A stretch of 64,000 bases of DNA from Mycobacterium sp. E3251 (GTDB lineage Bacteria; Actinomycetota; Actinomycetes; Mycobacteriales; Mycobacteriaceae), in assembly GCF_001666835.1 (NCBI RefSeq), contig NZ_LZJF01000068.1:1-64000 (forward strand), read 5' to 3'. Of the stretch, positions 26,781-34,704 are shown piece after piece. A program made the position numbers and the translations under genes. Below the pieces are notes generated by a model. That model was not told where the DNA came from, ran no database searches, and worked only from the letters and a program-made list of their open reading frames with translations. The first letter of the stretch is position 1, and each line of letters opens with the position of its first letter.

Positions 26781-28265
26781 ATGACCGTGCACCCCAGGAC
26801 GCCGGTGTTGATCGGCTACGGCCAGGTCAACCACCGCGACGAGATCGATCCGGAGAAGCGGTCCGTCGAGCCGGTGGACCTGATGGCGACCGCCGCCCGG
26901 CAAGCCGCCGATTCGGCCGTGATCGAGGCCGTGGATTCCATCCGCGTGGTGAACATCCTGTCGGCGCACTACCGGGACCCCGGGCTGCTGCTCGGCCAGC
27001 GGATCGGCGCGACGGACTTCACCACGTTGTACAGCCCCGTCGGTGGCAACGTGCCGCAGTCGCTGGTCAACCAGGCCTGCTTGGACATCCAGCGGGGCAG
27101 CGCCCAGGTGGTGCTGCTGGCCGGTGCCGAGACCTGGCGCACCCGTCGGGGCCTGCGGGCCAAGGGCGGCAAGCTCGAGTGGACCGTTCAGGACGACTCC
27201 GTCCCGATGGCCGAGGTCAGCGGCGCCGACGTCCCGATGGCCGGCGACGCGGAAATCAGGATTCGGCTGGACCGGCCAGCGTTCGTCTACCCGCTGTTCG
27301 AGCAGGCCCTGCGGATTGCGAACGGCGAATCGGTTGAACACCACCGCAAGCGCATCGGCGAGCTGTGGGCCCGCTTCAACGCCGTTGCGGTCGACAATCC
27401 GCACGCGTGGATCCGCAAACCGGTGAGCGCCGAAGAGATCTGCGAGCCCGGCCCGCAGAACAGGATGATCAGCTGGCCGTACACCAAGCTGATGAACTCC
27501 AACAACATGGTCGATCAGGGCGCCGCGCTCGTCTTGACCTCGGTGGAGCAGGCGAGACGCCTGCAGATCCCGGCCGACCGCTGGATCTTTCCGCATGCCG
27601 GCACCGACGCGCATGACACCTCCGCCATCGCCGAGCGGGACGAGCTGCACCGGTCTCCGGCCATCCGGCTCGCCGGTGGCCGGGCGCTGGAGCTGGCGGG
27701 CATGGGCATCGACGAAGTCGACTACGTCGACCTGTATTCCTGCTTTCCCTCGGCCGTTCAGGTGGCGGCGGCAGAACTGGGCCTGCCGGTCGACGATCCC
27801 GCCCGCCCGCTCACCGTCACCGGCGGTCTGACGTTCGCAGGCGGCCCCTGGAGCAACTACGTGATGCACTCGATCGCCACTATGGCGGAGTTGCTGGCGG
27901 CTAATCCCGGGCGGCGCGGCCTGATCACCGCCAACGGCGGCTTCCTGACCAAGCACAGCTTCGGCGTGTACAGCACCGAGCCGCCCGATGAGTTCCGTTG
28001 GGAGGACGTGCAACCGGTCGTCGACCGAGAGCCCACCCGGGACGCCTTGGTGGAATGGGAGGGCGTCGGGACGGTGGAAGCGTGGACGACGCCGTTCGAT
28101 CGCGAGGGGCGACCGGAAAAGGCGTTCTTGGCCGTGCGCACGCCCGATGGGTCGCGGACCCTCGCTGTGATCACCGACAGCGCGGCGGCGCAGGTAACCG
28201 TGCGTGAAGACATCGGGGGCGCCAAGGTTGCCGTCGCCCCGGACGGCAGCGCCACGCTGCAATAA
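26781..28265 (+). CDS. Thiolase-like (acetyl-CoA acetyltransferase-type) protein, Rv1867 type
   Basis: A 494-residue thiolase-superfamily protein. QSLVNQACLDIQRGSAQVVLLAGAE resembles the nucleophile region but the Cys is displaced from the usual SxxC context. VDYVDLYSCFPSAVQ, TVTGGLTFAGGPWSNYVMHS and ITANGGFLTKHSFGVYST correspond to the C-terminal thiolase/SCP-x features. A C-terminal segment of about 75 residues has an OB-like TarA/DUF35-style pattern. It probably acts on an acyl-CoA with the upstream CoA-transferase, 60 bp away. It corresponds to Rv1867. The exact reaction is uncertain. Confidence 0.85.
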   Translation: MTVHPRTPVLIGYGQVNHRDEIDPEKRSVEPVDLMATAARQAADSAVIEAVDSIRVVNILSAHYRDPGLLLGQRIGATDFTTLYSPVGGNVPQSLVNQACLDIQRGSAQVVLLAGAETWRTRRGLRAKGGKLEWTVQDDSVPMAEVSGADVPMAGDAEIRIRLDRPAFVYPLFEQALRIANGESVEHHRKRIGELWARFNAVAVDNPHAWIRKPVSAEEICEPGPQNRMISWPYTKLMNSNNMVDQGAALVLTSVEQARRLQIPADRWIFPHAGTDAHDTSAIAERDELHRSPAIRLAGGRALELAGMGIDEVDYVDLYSCFPSAVQVAAAELGLPVDDPARPLTVTGGLTFAGGPWSNYVMHSIATMAELLAANPGRRGLITANGGFLTKHSFGVYSTEPPDEFRWEDVQPVVDREPTRDALVEWEGVGTVEAWTTPFDREGRPEKAFLAVRTPDGSRTLAVITDSAAAQVTVREDIGGAKVAVAPDGSATLQ

Positions 28266-28375
28266 CCCGGCGATAACATTCCCGCCAGCTCATGGCGCCG
28301 TTTGCCCCGTAACGGTCGCGTAGGTCGTGCCGTCTTGCCTATTGTTTAGTTTGAGGTCGGGGAGGTGAGACCCAG

Positions 28376-30487
28376 GTGCAGATCCTGGTTACCGACGCCA
28401 CCGGCGCACTTGGGCGGCTGGTTGCACGGCAGTTGATCGCTGCCGGGCACACGGTCAGCGGCATTGCTGAGCGGCCGCATCCCTGCCTGGACCGCAACGT
28501 CGACCTTGTTTGCGCGTCGCTGCGCAACCGGGCCCTGCAAGAGCTCACCGAGGAAGCCGACGCGGTGATCCACCTGGCCCCCATCGACACCACCGCGCCC
28601 GGCAGCGCCGATATCGAGGGCCTCGCGCACGTGACCGATGTGGCCGCCCGCGCCGGCGCACGGCTGCTGTTCGTGTCCCAGGCCGCGGGGCGGCCGGAAC
28701 TGTACAAGCCGGCCGAGGAACTGGTGTCCACCAGTTGGGGGCCCAGCCTGGTCGTCCGGATCGCCCCGCCGGTGGGCCGGCAGCTCGACTGGATGGTGTG
28801 CCGCACCGTGGCCACGCTGCTGCGCACCAAGGTTTCGGCGGAGCCGATGCGGGTGCTGCACGTCGACGATCTTGTGCGCTTCCTGGTCTCGGCGCTCAAC
28901 ACCGACCGCTCCGGTGTGGTGGACCTCGCCTCCCCGGGCACCGTCAACGTGATCACGGCGTGGCGGATGCTGCGATCCGCCGACCCGCGGTCCCGGTTGA
29001 ATCGGGTGCGCAGCTGGCCGCAGCTCATCCCGGACATGGATATTGCTGCGGTACAGGAGGATTGGGCATTCGAGTTCGGCTGGCAGGCGCTCGAGGCAGT
29101 GGCCGACACCGCGCGCGGCCTCGTCGGCCGTCAGATCACCGCCGCGGGTGCCACCGACCACGGGCGCCAACTGGCGCTCCCGGTCGAGGTCGCCCCACGC
29201 CCCGCCCCCTCCGGCGAGGAGCACAGCGCGGCGCCCGAGGGTGTCGAGGGCGAATTCGACGACCGGGTCGATCCGCGCTTCCCAATTTTCAGTGCGGGCA
29301 ACCTCGGCGAGCCGCTGCCGGGGCCGCTCACCCCGATCACCTTGGATGTCCAGCTGAGCGGATTGCGCACCGCGAACCGGGCGCTCAGTCACGTGCTGGC
29401 GCTGGGCGGCGTGGTGGGCGAGGAGTGGGGGAACAGGGCCATCGCCGTGTTCGGTCATCGGGCCTATGTCGGGGTTTCGGTCAACATGGTCGCGGCCGCG
29501 CAGCTGCCCGGCTGGGATCAGGATGCCGTCGCCCGCAACGCCCTCGTCGGCAGGCCGCACGTCGGAGACCCCCTACCGTTCGGTGAGCCCGCGCTGGCGG
29601 GCGGCGCCCTCGGCTATGTCGCCAAAGCCGTCGTCGCGGGACGATCGCTGGCCCTGTTGCGCCACCTCAAGTCCGATACGCGTGCCTACGGCGCGGCGGC
29701 CGAAACCGAACACCTCGACGCCGCACAGTTGGGATCGCTGCCCGACGCCGGCCTGGAAGTACGGATTCGCTTGCTGCGGGACCGCATTCACCAAGGCTGG
29801 ATCCTCACTGCGTTGTGGCTGATCGATTCCGGCGTCACGGCGGCGGCGCTGGAACGCAGCAAGGCGGCGCGCAGCGTACCCGGAGTGGACATGATCATGG
29901 ACAGCACCGTGGTCGCGACCGAGACCGCCGAGCTCGCCGCGGTCCTGCGGGCCGACCCGCCGCTGTGTGCGCTCGCCCGGGAAGGCAACCTCGCCAGCAT
30001 CCGCGCGCTGTCTCCCAGCACCGCCGCCGCGGTCGATGCGGCCGTCGCCCGCGTCGCACACCGTGGGCCGGGGGAGGCCGAGCTGGCCAGCCAGACGTAT
30101 GCCGACGATCCGGTGATGTTGCTGCGCGCGGCCGGAGAAGTCGCGGTGGCCGACGCGGCTTCGACCGAAGTGCCGCCGCCGACGCTGGCCCAGCGGCTGA
30201 CCACCAGCGCTCGCGACTCCCGCGAGCTGGCCCACGACACCACTCTGCGATTCACCCATCAACTCCGGATGACGTTGCGGGAATTGGGATCCCGTCGAGT
30301 CGCGGCGGACCTGATCGACGTCGTCGAGGACGTGTACTACCTGACGTGTGACGAGCTGGTCACCATGCCGGGCGACGCCCGCCTCCGGATCAAACGCCGC
30401 CGCGCCGAACGGGAAAGGCTACAGGTGCAGCGCCCGCCCGACGTGATCGACGGGACATGGGTGCCCGTCGAACCGTCAGCCCAATAG
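28376..30487 (+). CDS. Fusion of an NAD(P)-epimerase domain with a PEP-utiliser-like helical domain (Rv1868 type)
   Basis: A 703-residue protein. Residues 1-270 are an extended SDR/epimerase: TDATGALGRLVARQL at 6-20, FVSQAAG and a C-terminal substrate lobe. Residues 310-690 resemble the middle part of rifampicin phosphotransferase and PEP-utilising enzymes: GPLTPITLDVQLSG, YVGVSVNMVAA, and near the end LRMTLRELGSRRVAADL, EDVYYLTCDEL, RRRAERERLQVQRPPDVIDG. Neither the ATP-grasp nor the swivelling His domain is present, so phosphotransfer is unlikely. The GTG start follows GGGGAGG. It corresponds to Rv1868 and lies last in the CoA-transferase set. Its stop overlaps convergent Rv1869c by 12 bp. 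Confidence 0.8.
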   Translation: MQILVTDATGALGRLVARQLIAAGHTVSGIAERPHPCLDRNVDLVCASLRNRALQELTEEADAVIHLAPIDTTAPGSADIEGLAHVTDVAARAGARLLFVSQAAGRPELYKPAEELVSTSWGPSLVVRIAPPVGRQLDWMVCRTVATLLRTKVSAEPMRVLHVDDLVRFLVSALNTDRSGVVDLASPGTVNVITAWRMLRSADPRSRLNRVRSWPQLIPDMDIAAVQEDWAFEFGWQALEAVADTARGLVGRQITAAGATDHGRQLALPVEVAPRPAPSGEEHSAAPEGVEGEFDDRVDPRFPIFSAGNLGEPLPGPLTPITLDVQLSGLRTANRALSHVLALGGVVGEEWGNRAIAVFGHRAYVGVSVNMVAAAQLPGWDQDAVARNALVGRPHVGDPLPFGEPALAGGALGYVAKAVVAGRSLALLRHLKSDTRAYGAAAETEHLDAAQLGSLPDAGLEVRIRLLRDRIHQGWILTALWLIDSGVTAAALERSKAARSVPGVDMIMDSTVVATETAELAAVLRADPPLCALAREGNLASIRALSPSTAAAVDAAVARVAHRGPGEAELASQTYADDPVMLLRAAGEVAVADAASTEVPPPTLAQRLTTSARDSRELAHDTTLRFTHQLRMTLRELGSRRVAADLIDVVEDVYYLTCDELVTMPGDARLRIKRRRAERERLQVQRPPDVIDGTWVPVEPSAQ

Positions 30488-31708
30488 CTCGGCCAGCGGG
30501 ACCTCGACATCGGCCAGCCTGTCGGGGTCGACGGATGTCCGGGACCTGATCAGCGCTTTGACGTCGTCGAGCACATCCCAGATGTTGACGTTCATCCCGG
30601 CCAGTACCCGGTTGTCGCCGTCGAGCCAAAACGCGACGAATTCGCGTCCGGGAACGTCGCCCCGGAACACCACGCGCTCGAAGCCGGGCGCGTGCCCCAC
30701 ATACTCCATCCCGAGGTCGTACTGATCGGTGAAGAAATAGGGCAGCTCAGCGTATTCCCCTGGGCTGCCGAGCATCCCGGCCGCCGCCACCACGGGCTGC
30801 TTGAGCGCATTGGCCCAGTGCTCCGTGCGGATCCGGCCGCCGAACAGGGGGTGCGCTGCGGCGGCGATGTCGCCGACCGCGTAGATGTCCGGATCGCTGG
30901 TGCGCAGTGACGCATCGACCAGCACGCCCCCGTCTCCCATGGCGAGCCCGGCTTGTTCGGCGAGTTCGACGTTCGGCTTGGCCCCGACGGCCACCAACAC
31001 GGCATCAGCGGACACCGTCGACCCGTCACGCATCTTCAGTCCGGTGGCTTTGCCGCCGGTCGTGGTGATCTCCTCGACCTGCGCCTCGAGCCGTAACTTC
31101 ACCCCGTGATCGCGATGAAGCCGGGCGAACACCTCGCCCACCGTTTCGCCGAGCGCGGCCACCAGCGGTTGCTTCGCCGTCTCGACGACGGTCACATCGG
31201 CGCCACGCTGGCGGGCGGCGGCGGCCACCTCCAGGCCGATCCAGCCGGCCCCCACCACCGCCAGCGAAGACCCTTCGGTAAGAACCGAATCCAGTGACAC
31301 AGCATCGTCGTAGGTGCGCAGATAGTGGACAGCGTCGGCATCGGATCCGGGTATCGGCGGTCGCCGGGACGCCGATCCCGTCGCCAGCAGCAGCTTGTCG
31401 TATCGCATCGTGGTGCCGTCGGGAAGCGCGACGGCATGGTCGCCCGCGTTCACGGCCGACACCCGCGAACCTAGTCTCAAGTCGACATTGTGGTCGCGAT
31501 ACCAGTCGGAGTTCTGCACGGTGAAATCGGTCAGCGACTTCTTGCCGGCCAGATACTCCTTGGAAAGCGGGGGTCGCTCGTAGGGCAGACGCTTCTCATC
31601 TGCAAATAAGGTGATTTGTCCGTCAAAGCCACTGTCGCGCAACGCTTCCACCGCTTTTGCTCCAGCAAGTCCACCGCCGATGATGACGAATGTTGTAGGG
31701 CTGGCCAT
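30476..31708 (-). CDS. FAD-dependent ferredoxin reductase-like oxidoreductase (Rv1869c type)
   Basis: A 410-residue pyridine-nucleotide disulfide-type flavoprotein without the redox disulfide. It contains VIIGGGLAGAKAVEAL (FAD, about 8-23), PYERPPLSKEYL, LLLATGSASRRPP, VVGAGWIGLEVAA (NAD site) and IYAVGDIAAAAHP (second FAD motif), plus a C-terminal reductase domain. Such proteins pass electrons from NAD(P)H to a ferredoxin, often for a P450 or dioxygenase. No ferredoxin gene is adjacent; cyp140 is 25 kb away. It corresponds to Rv1869c. Confidence 0.92.
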   Translation of the reverse strand: MASPTTFVIIGGGLAGAKAVEALRDSGFDGQITLFADEKRLPYERPPLSKEYLAGKKSLTDFTVQNSDWYRDHNVDLRLGSRVSAVNAGDHAVALPDGTTMRYDKLLLATGSASRRPPIPGSDADAVHYLRTYDDAVSLDSVLTEGSSLAVVGAGWIGLEVAAAARQRGADVTVVETAKQPLVAALGETVGEVFARLHRDHGVKLRLEAQVEEITTTGGKATGLKMRDGSTVSADAVLVAVGAKPNVELAEQAGLAMGDGGVLVDASLRTSDPDIYAVGDIAAAAHPLFGGRIRTEHWANALKQPVVAAAGMLGSPGEYAELPYFFTDQYDLGMEYVGHAPGFERVVFRGDVPGREFVAFWLDGDNRVLAGMNVNIWDVLDDVKALIRSRTSVDPDRLADVEVPLAELLG

Positions 31709-31757
31709 GATTGTGACTCCGTCCTGCAGTCGACATGCCCAGCCTACGCGCGCCGGC

Positions 31758-32477
31758 TTACCGCAAGAGGTCTTGCAAGGTCAGCGCATTGCGCACCGCG
31801 TGGCCGCCCAGGTCGTTGTTGAAATACATCCATACGTCCTTGCCGTCGTCCTGCCACGCGGCGATCCGGTCCGCCCACCGCCGCAACTCATCGGTCGAGT
31901 AGCTGCCGGCATAGATCTCGTCCTGATCGGGACCGTGCATCCGGATGTACACCAGATCGGTGGTCGCCCGCGGCAGGCACGCCAGCCCGGCGCCGCTCAT
32001 GACTACGTAGGCGGCGCGACGGCGGGCCAGCAGGTCGAAGACGGCCTCGTCATTCCAGGACGGATGTCGCAGCTCGACGGCCACCCGGATCGACGCCGGC
32101 ACGCTACCCAGGAAGGCATCCAGGCGCGCGTCGTCACGCTGCAGCTCGGGATGCAATTGAACCAGCAGCACCCCGGCGCGATCACCCAACAGTTCCCAAC
32201 AGCGCTCGAAGCGCTCGATCCACGGCCCGGCGGACGCCAGACGGCGGTAGTGCGTCAGTCCTCGATGCGCCTTGACCGACATCCTGAAGCCGTCCGGCAA
32301 CTGTTGACGCCATCCCGCGAAGGTCGAATCCTTCGGCCAGCGGTAGAAACTCGCGTTCAGTTCGACGGTGTCGAACACCTCGATGTAGCGGGCCAGCCTG
32401 CGCCCGGTGGGCAGGCCAGGCGGGTACAGCACGTCGGCCCAATGGTTGTAGGACCACCCGGAGGTACCGATCCGCAC
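31758..32477 (-). CDS. DUF72 domain protein
   Basis: A 239-residue TIM-barrel protein of the DUF72 (YecE) family: IGTSGWSYNHWADVLYPPG, NASFYRWP, VKAHRGLTHYRRL, VELRHPSWND, and YIRMHGP near the C-terminus. Function is unknown. The GTG at 32477 gives the standard RIGTSGWSY start. A TTG at 32483 overlapping the upstream gene's stop (TTGA) is an equally possible start. The frame stays open another 180 bases upstream but without homology. It is coupled to the endonuclease III-fold gene. Confidence 0.87.
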   Translation of the reverse strand: MRIGTSGWSYNHWADVLYPPGLPTGRRLARYIEVFDTVELNASFYRWPKDSTFAGWRQQLPDGFRMSVKAHRGLTHYRRLASAGPWIERFERCWELLGDRAGVLLVQLHPELQRDDARLDAFLGSVPASIRVAVELRHPSWNDEAVFDLLARRRAAYVVMSGAGLACLPRATTDLVYIRMHGPDQDEIYAGSYSTDELRRWADRIAAWQDDGKDVWMYFNNDLGGHAVRNALTLQDLLR

Positions 32478-32479
32478 GG

Positions 32480-33115
32480 TCAAGCGCTCACCTGCCGGCG
32501 CAATTCGTCGTCCAGCGATGTCCTGATGAGTGCGGCCGCAAGTCGCGCATTGCCTTGCGGCGCAAGGGCTCCCAGCTTCTCGGGCTGGGTGGGCAGACCC
32601 AACTTTTTGGCCGCGGCGGTGGCGCGGGCGTCGAAATACGGCCGCACCCAGGTCCACACGTCCTGCACCTCGCGCAGGTATATGTCGGCTCCGGTATCGC
32701 CGATTCCGTTGAACCCCTTGAGTAACCGTTTCGCGGCGGCGACGTCGCGTTCACTGCGGTCGGCGAGTTCCCGCAGATCGCCGGAATACTCGTCGCGCAC
32801 GCGTTCGGCCATGTCGGTGAGCCGGGTGGCCGAACTTTCGTCGTAGCGCACGTAGTGGGCGCGGCCGAAGGCGTCGATCATGGTCCGCCGATCGCAGTCA
32901 AGCACCGCCTTCGGCGTGCGCAGCCCCGCCTTGAAAAGTTCGCGCCCGGCGCCCATGGCGATGGCGGCATCGATCGGCTTGCTGGCCAGCATGCAGATGA
33001 CCAGCAGCTGAAACAGCGGCATCGGCTTGTCGGCGAGCTTGATTCGCGCCTCGGCGGCGTAGGTCGTCCCGGCGACGTCGAGCAGCCGTCGCACCAGTTG
33101 CTGGCGTTCGGACAC
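32480..33115 (-). CDS. Endonuclease III-fold (HhH-GPD-like) protein, Rv1870c type
   Basis: A 211-residue protein with a helix-hairpin-helix (LLKGFNGIGDTGADIYLREVQDVWTWVRPYFD) like that of endonuclease III and related base-excision glycosylases. It lacks the C-terminal four-cysteine iron-sulfur cluster. The catalytic Lys/Asp pair is not convincing: after GFNGIGDTG the usual LPGVGxKTA Lys is absent. It may be an inactive or divergent DNA-binding relative. It corresponds to Rv1870c. Its stop overlaps or abuts the DUF72 gene, indicating co-transcription. Confidence 0.82.
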   Translation of the reverse strand: MSERQQLVRRLLDVAGTTYAAEARIKLADKPMPLFQLLVICMLASKPIDAAIAMGAGRELFKAGLRTPKAVLDCDRRTMIDAFGRAHYVRYDESSATRLTDMAERVRDEYSGDLRELADRSERDVAAAKRLLKGFNGIGDTGADIYLREVQDVWTWVRPYFDARATAAAKKLGLPTQPEKLGALAPQGNARLAAALIRTSLDDELRRQVSA

Positions 33116-33158
33116 ACCTGGTCACGTACCCGCGCCGAGTGCTAGCAAACCGCGCCGG

Positions 33159-33491
33159 TCACTTGGGCGGCAGGCTGCGCGCGTAGCCGACGCCGCGGGC
33201 CACCCAGCCCTCGAGCTGTCGTTTGGTCCGCAACCCCGCGGGCTCCACCCGTACCCAGCCGCGAACGTCGCGGCCCGCCATCACCATTGGGCCGACGTGA
33301 GCGCGCCGCAGCACGTTGTCGAGCTCATCCGCCGGCACCCGGACCAGCAGACCACCCTGGCCGCTGACGGCCACGGACATGTTGCCGTTCACCAGGAACG
33401 CGAGCCCGCCGAACATGCGTTTCTCTTCGATGCCGCGCTCGGAGGCGACGAATTCGCGGATCTCGTTGGCCAGGTCCTCGTCGTAAGCCAT
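33159..33491 (-). CDS. TfoX N-terminal domain protein
   Basis: A 110-residue protein with the TfoX-N pattern MFGGLAFLVNGNMSVAVSG and a following LLVRVPADE. The fold occurs alone in many actinobacteria and has no proven role in competence there. The C-terminal VGYARSLPPK is typical of these stand-alone proteins. It lies 10 bp after the DDN-family gene on the same strand and is probably co-transcribed with it. Confidence 0.87.
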   Translation of the reverse strand: MAYDEDLANEIREFVASERGIEEKRMFGGLAFLVNGNMSVAVSGQGGLLVRVPADELDNVLRRAHVGPMVMAGRDVRGWVRVEPAGLRTKRQLEGWVARGVGYARSLPPK

Positions 33492-33501
33492 GCGCGGCGC
33501 G

Positions 33502-33888
33502 TCAGTCCAGATCCACCCGGATGGTCAGCAGGTCGCTGCCCATCAGGCGCACCACCGCGCTGTTGAGCCGCGGGAGATCGCCGAGCCGCTGCAGCGGATC
33601 GTCGTCTGGCAGCAGATGAGCGGTGCCGCTGCGCCATCGACCGCCGATGCGCACCCGCACGGCGGGATTGGCCTTGATGTTGTGGACGTAGTCGGAGTGC
33701 TCGCCGTGTTCGGAGACCATCCAGAATTGGTTGTCGACCAAGCGTCCGCCGACGGCGGTGCGCCGCGGCTTACCGCTCTTGCGGCCGGTGGTTTCCAGGA
33801 TGATCCCGGGCATCTGCCGGCCCACCGGGTTGACCAGCAGGCGCTGCACGCGGTGGACGACTTGGCGTTTGAGAGTCACGGCTCCCAT
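33502..33888 (-). CDS. Deazaflavin (F420)-dependent nitroreductase-family protein (Ddn-like)
   Basis: A 128-residue split-barrel protein of the FDOR-A/DDN family: LETTGRKSGKPRRTAVG, HSDYVHNIKANPAVRVRIGG and an IRVDLD C-terminus. Relatives bind F420H2 and reduce quinones or, in Ddn, activate nitroimidazoles. No other enzyme context helps fix the substrate. The start at 33888 gives a short N-terminus before the barrel. Confidence 0.87.
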   Translation of the reverse strand: MGAVTLKRQVVHRVQRLLVNPVGRQMPGIILETTGRKSGKPRRTAVGGRLVDNQFWMVSEHGEHSDYVHNIKANPAVRVRIGGRWRSGTAHLLPDDDPLQRLGDLPRLNSAVVRLMGSDLLTIRVDLD

Positions 33889-33928
33889 TCAACGCCGACC
33901 TCGGCGCCATGTCACAGTGCAACGAAAA

Positions 33929-33952
33929 CAGCCGCCCCCGAAGGGGCGGCTG
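33929..33952 (-). terminator. Intrinsic terminator with UUCG tetraloop
   Basis: On the minus strand a perfect 10-bp stem CAGCCGCCCC/GGGGCGGCTG closes a TTCG loop and is followed by TTTTCGTT. It lies 15 bp after the stop of the secreted Pro/Gly-rich gene, whose transcript it should end. It is the clearest factor-independent terminator in the window. Confidence 0.9.
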
Positions 33953-33967
33953 CCTCGTTACGCCGTT

Positions 33968-34456
33968 TTAGGTCCCGGGGTTGACCCCGCCGCTGACCTG
34001 GCCTGAACCAGAGGTCCCGCCTGCGGGCGTGAACACCTGGAAACCAGTCGACGTGTTGACGCCCCACTGACCCAGCTGCGGGTTGAACACGACGGGAAGC
34101 TGCGTGCCGTCGGGGTCACCCACTGGCGGAACCCACGTGGCCGGGAGCCCGTAGCGAACCGGGTCGTTGTAGTGCCCCGGCGGCGGGAACCCGTTCTGTC
34201 CCGGAGGAAGCGGGCTGCCCGGCTGGTTGCAGTTGACGCCCGGCGCGCCCGGGTTACAAATCGGCTGTCCCGGCACGTGTTGACCCGGACCCGGTACGTC
34301 CCGGTCGCCTCCTGGCACATTCGGACCCGGAATGTTCGGATTTGGCACATTCGGACCGTCCGGACCGGCTTGTGCGATACCGGCGCCGATGCCGAGCGCC
34401 GCGGACGTGATACTTCCGGCCATGAGAGCGCCGGCTGTGATTTTGCTCAGATTCAT
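33968..34456 (-). CDS. Secreted proline/glycine-rich protein
   Basis: A 162-residue exported protein: MNLSKITAGALMAGSITSAA and a cleavage site near AQA (about residue 27), then Gly/Pro/Asn repeats of the type GPNVPNPNIPGPNVPG and a C-terminal part rich in P, G and Q. Two cysteines (ICNPGAPGVNC) could form a loop. No catalytic domain is seen. The start was chosen because AAGGGGG precedes it; the frame is open to 34651 with no homology. It may be the counterpart of Rv1871c, but I am not sure. It is followed by a strong terminator. Confidence 0.85.
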   Translation of the reverse strand: MNLSKITAGALMAGSITSAALGIGAGIAQAGPDGPNVPNPNIPGPNVPGGDRDVPGPGQHVPGQPICNPGAPGVNCNQPGSPLPPGQNGFPPPGHYNDPVRYGLPATWVPPVGDPDGTQLPVVFNPQLGQWGVNTSTGFQVFTPAGGTSGSGQVSGGVNPGT

Positions 34457-34655
34457 AAGTGAACCCCCTTGTCGAGCAGTTGGCTGCCTGAACAGCAGCT
34501 GAACCAATTGACTTGGTGATTCGCTCACCCCACCGCCCTCATCGGGCAGTCGAACCTCCAACCCCCTGATACCCGAGGCACGGAGGCTGAAAACCTTTTC
34601 TCCCAAAGCGCCGGCATCAGGCCAGGTCAGGGCGGAGGACAGGCGGCCCAACGTG

Positions 34656-34698
34656 CTTGGCCGGGACGCGAGCCAATTTGCTACGCGTCCCGGCCAAG
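34656..34698 (-). terminator. 15-bp hairpin just after lon (terminator-like)
   Basis: CTTGGCCGGGACGCG (34656-34670) and its exact reverse complement (34684-34698) surround a 13-base loop, starting seven bases after the lon stop. There is no T-run, as is usual for many mycobacterial terminators. Confidence 0.75.
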
Positions 34699-34704
34699 CT
34701 CAGG

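Noticed and set aside
24771..28262. A 1163-codon open frame on the minus strand opposite the CoA-transferase and thiolase-like genes
   Set aside because: It is the antisense shadow of two well-supported plus-strand genes; its composition (Arg, Gly, His, Gln-rich) has no family pattern.
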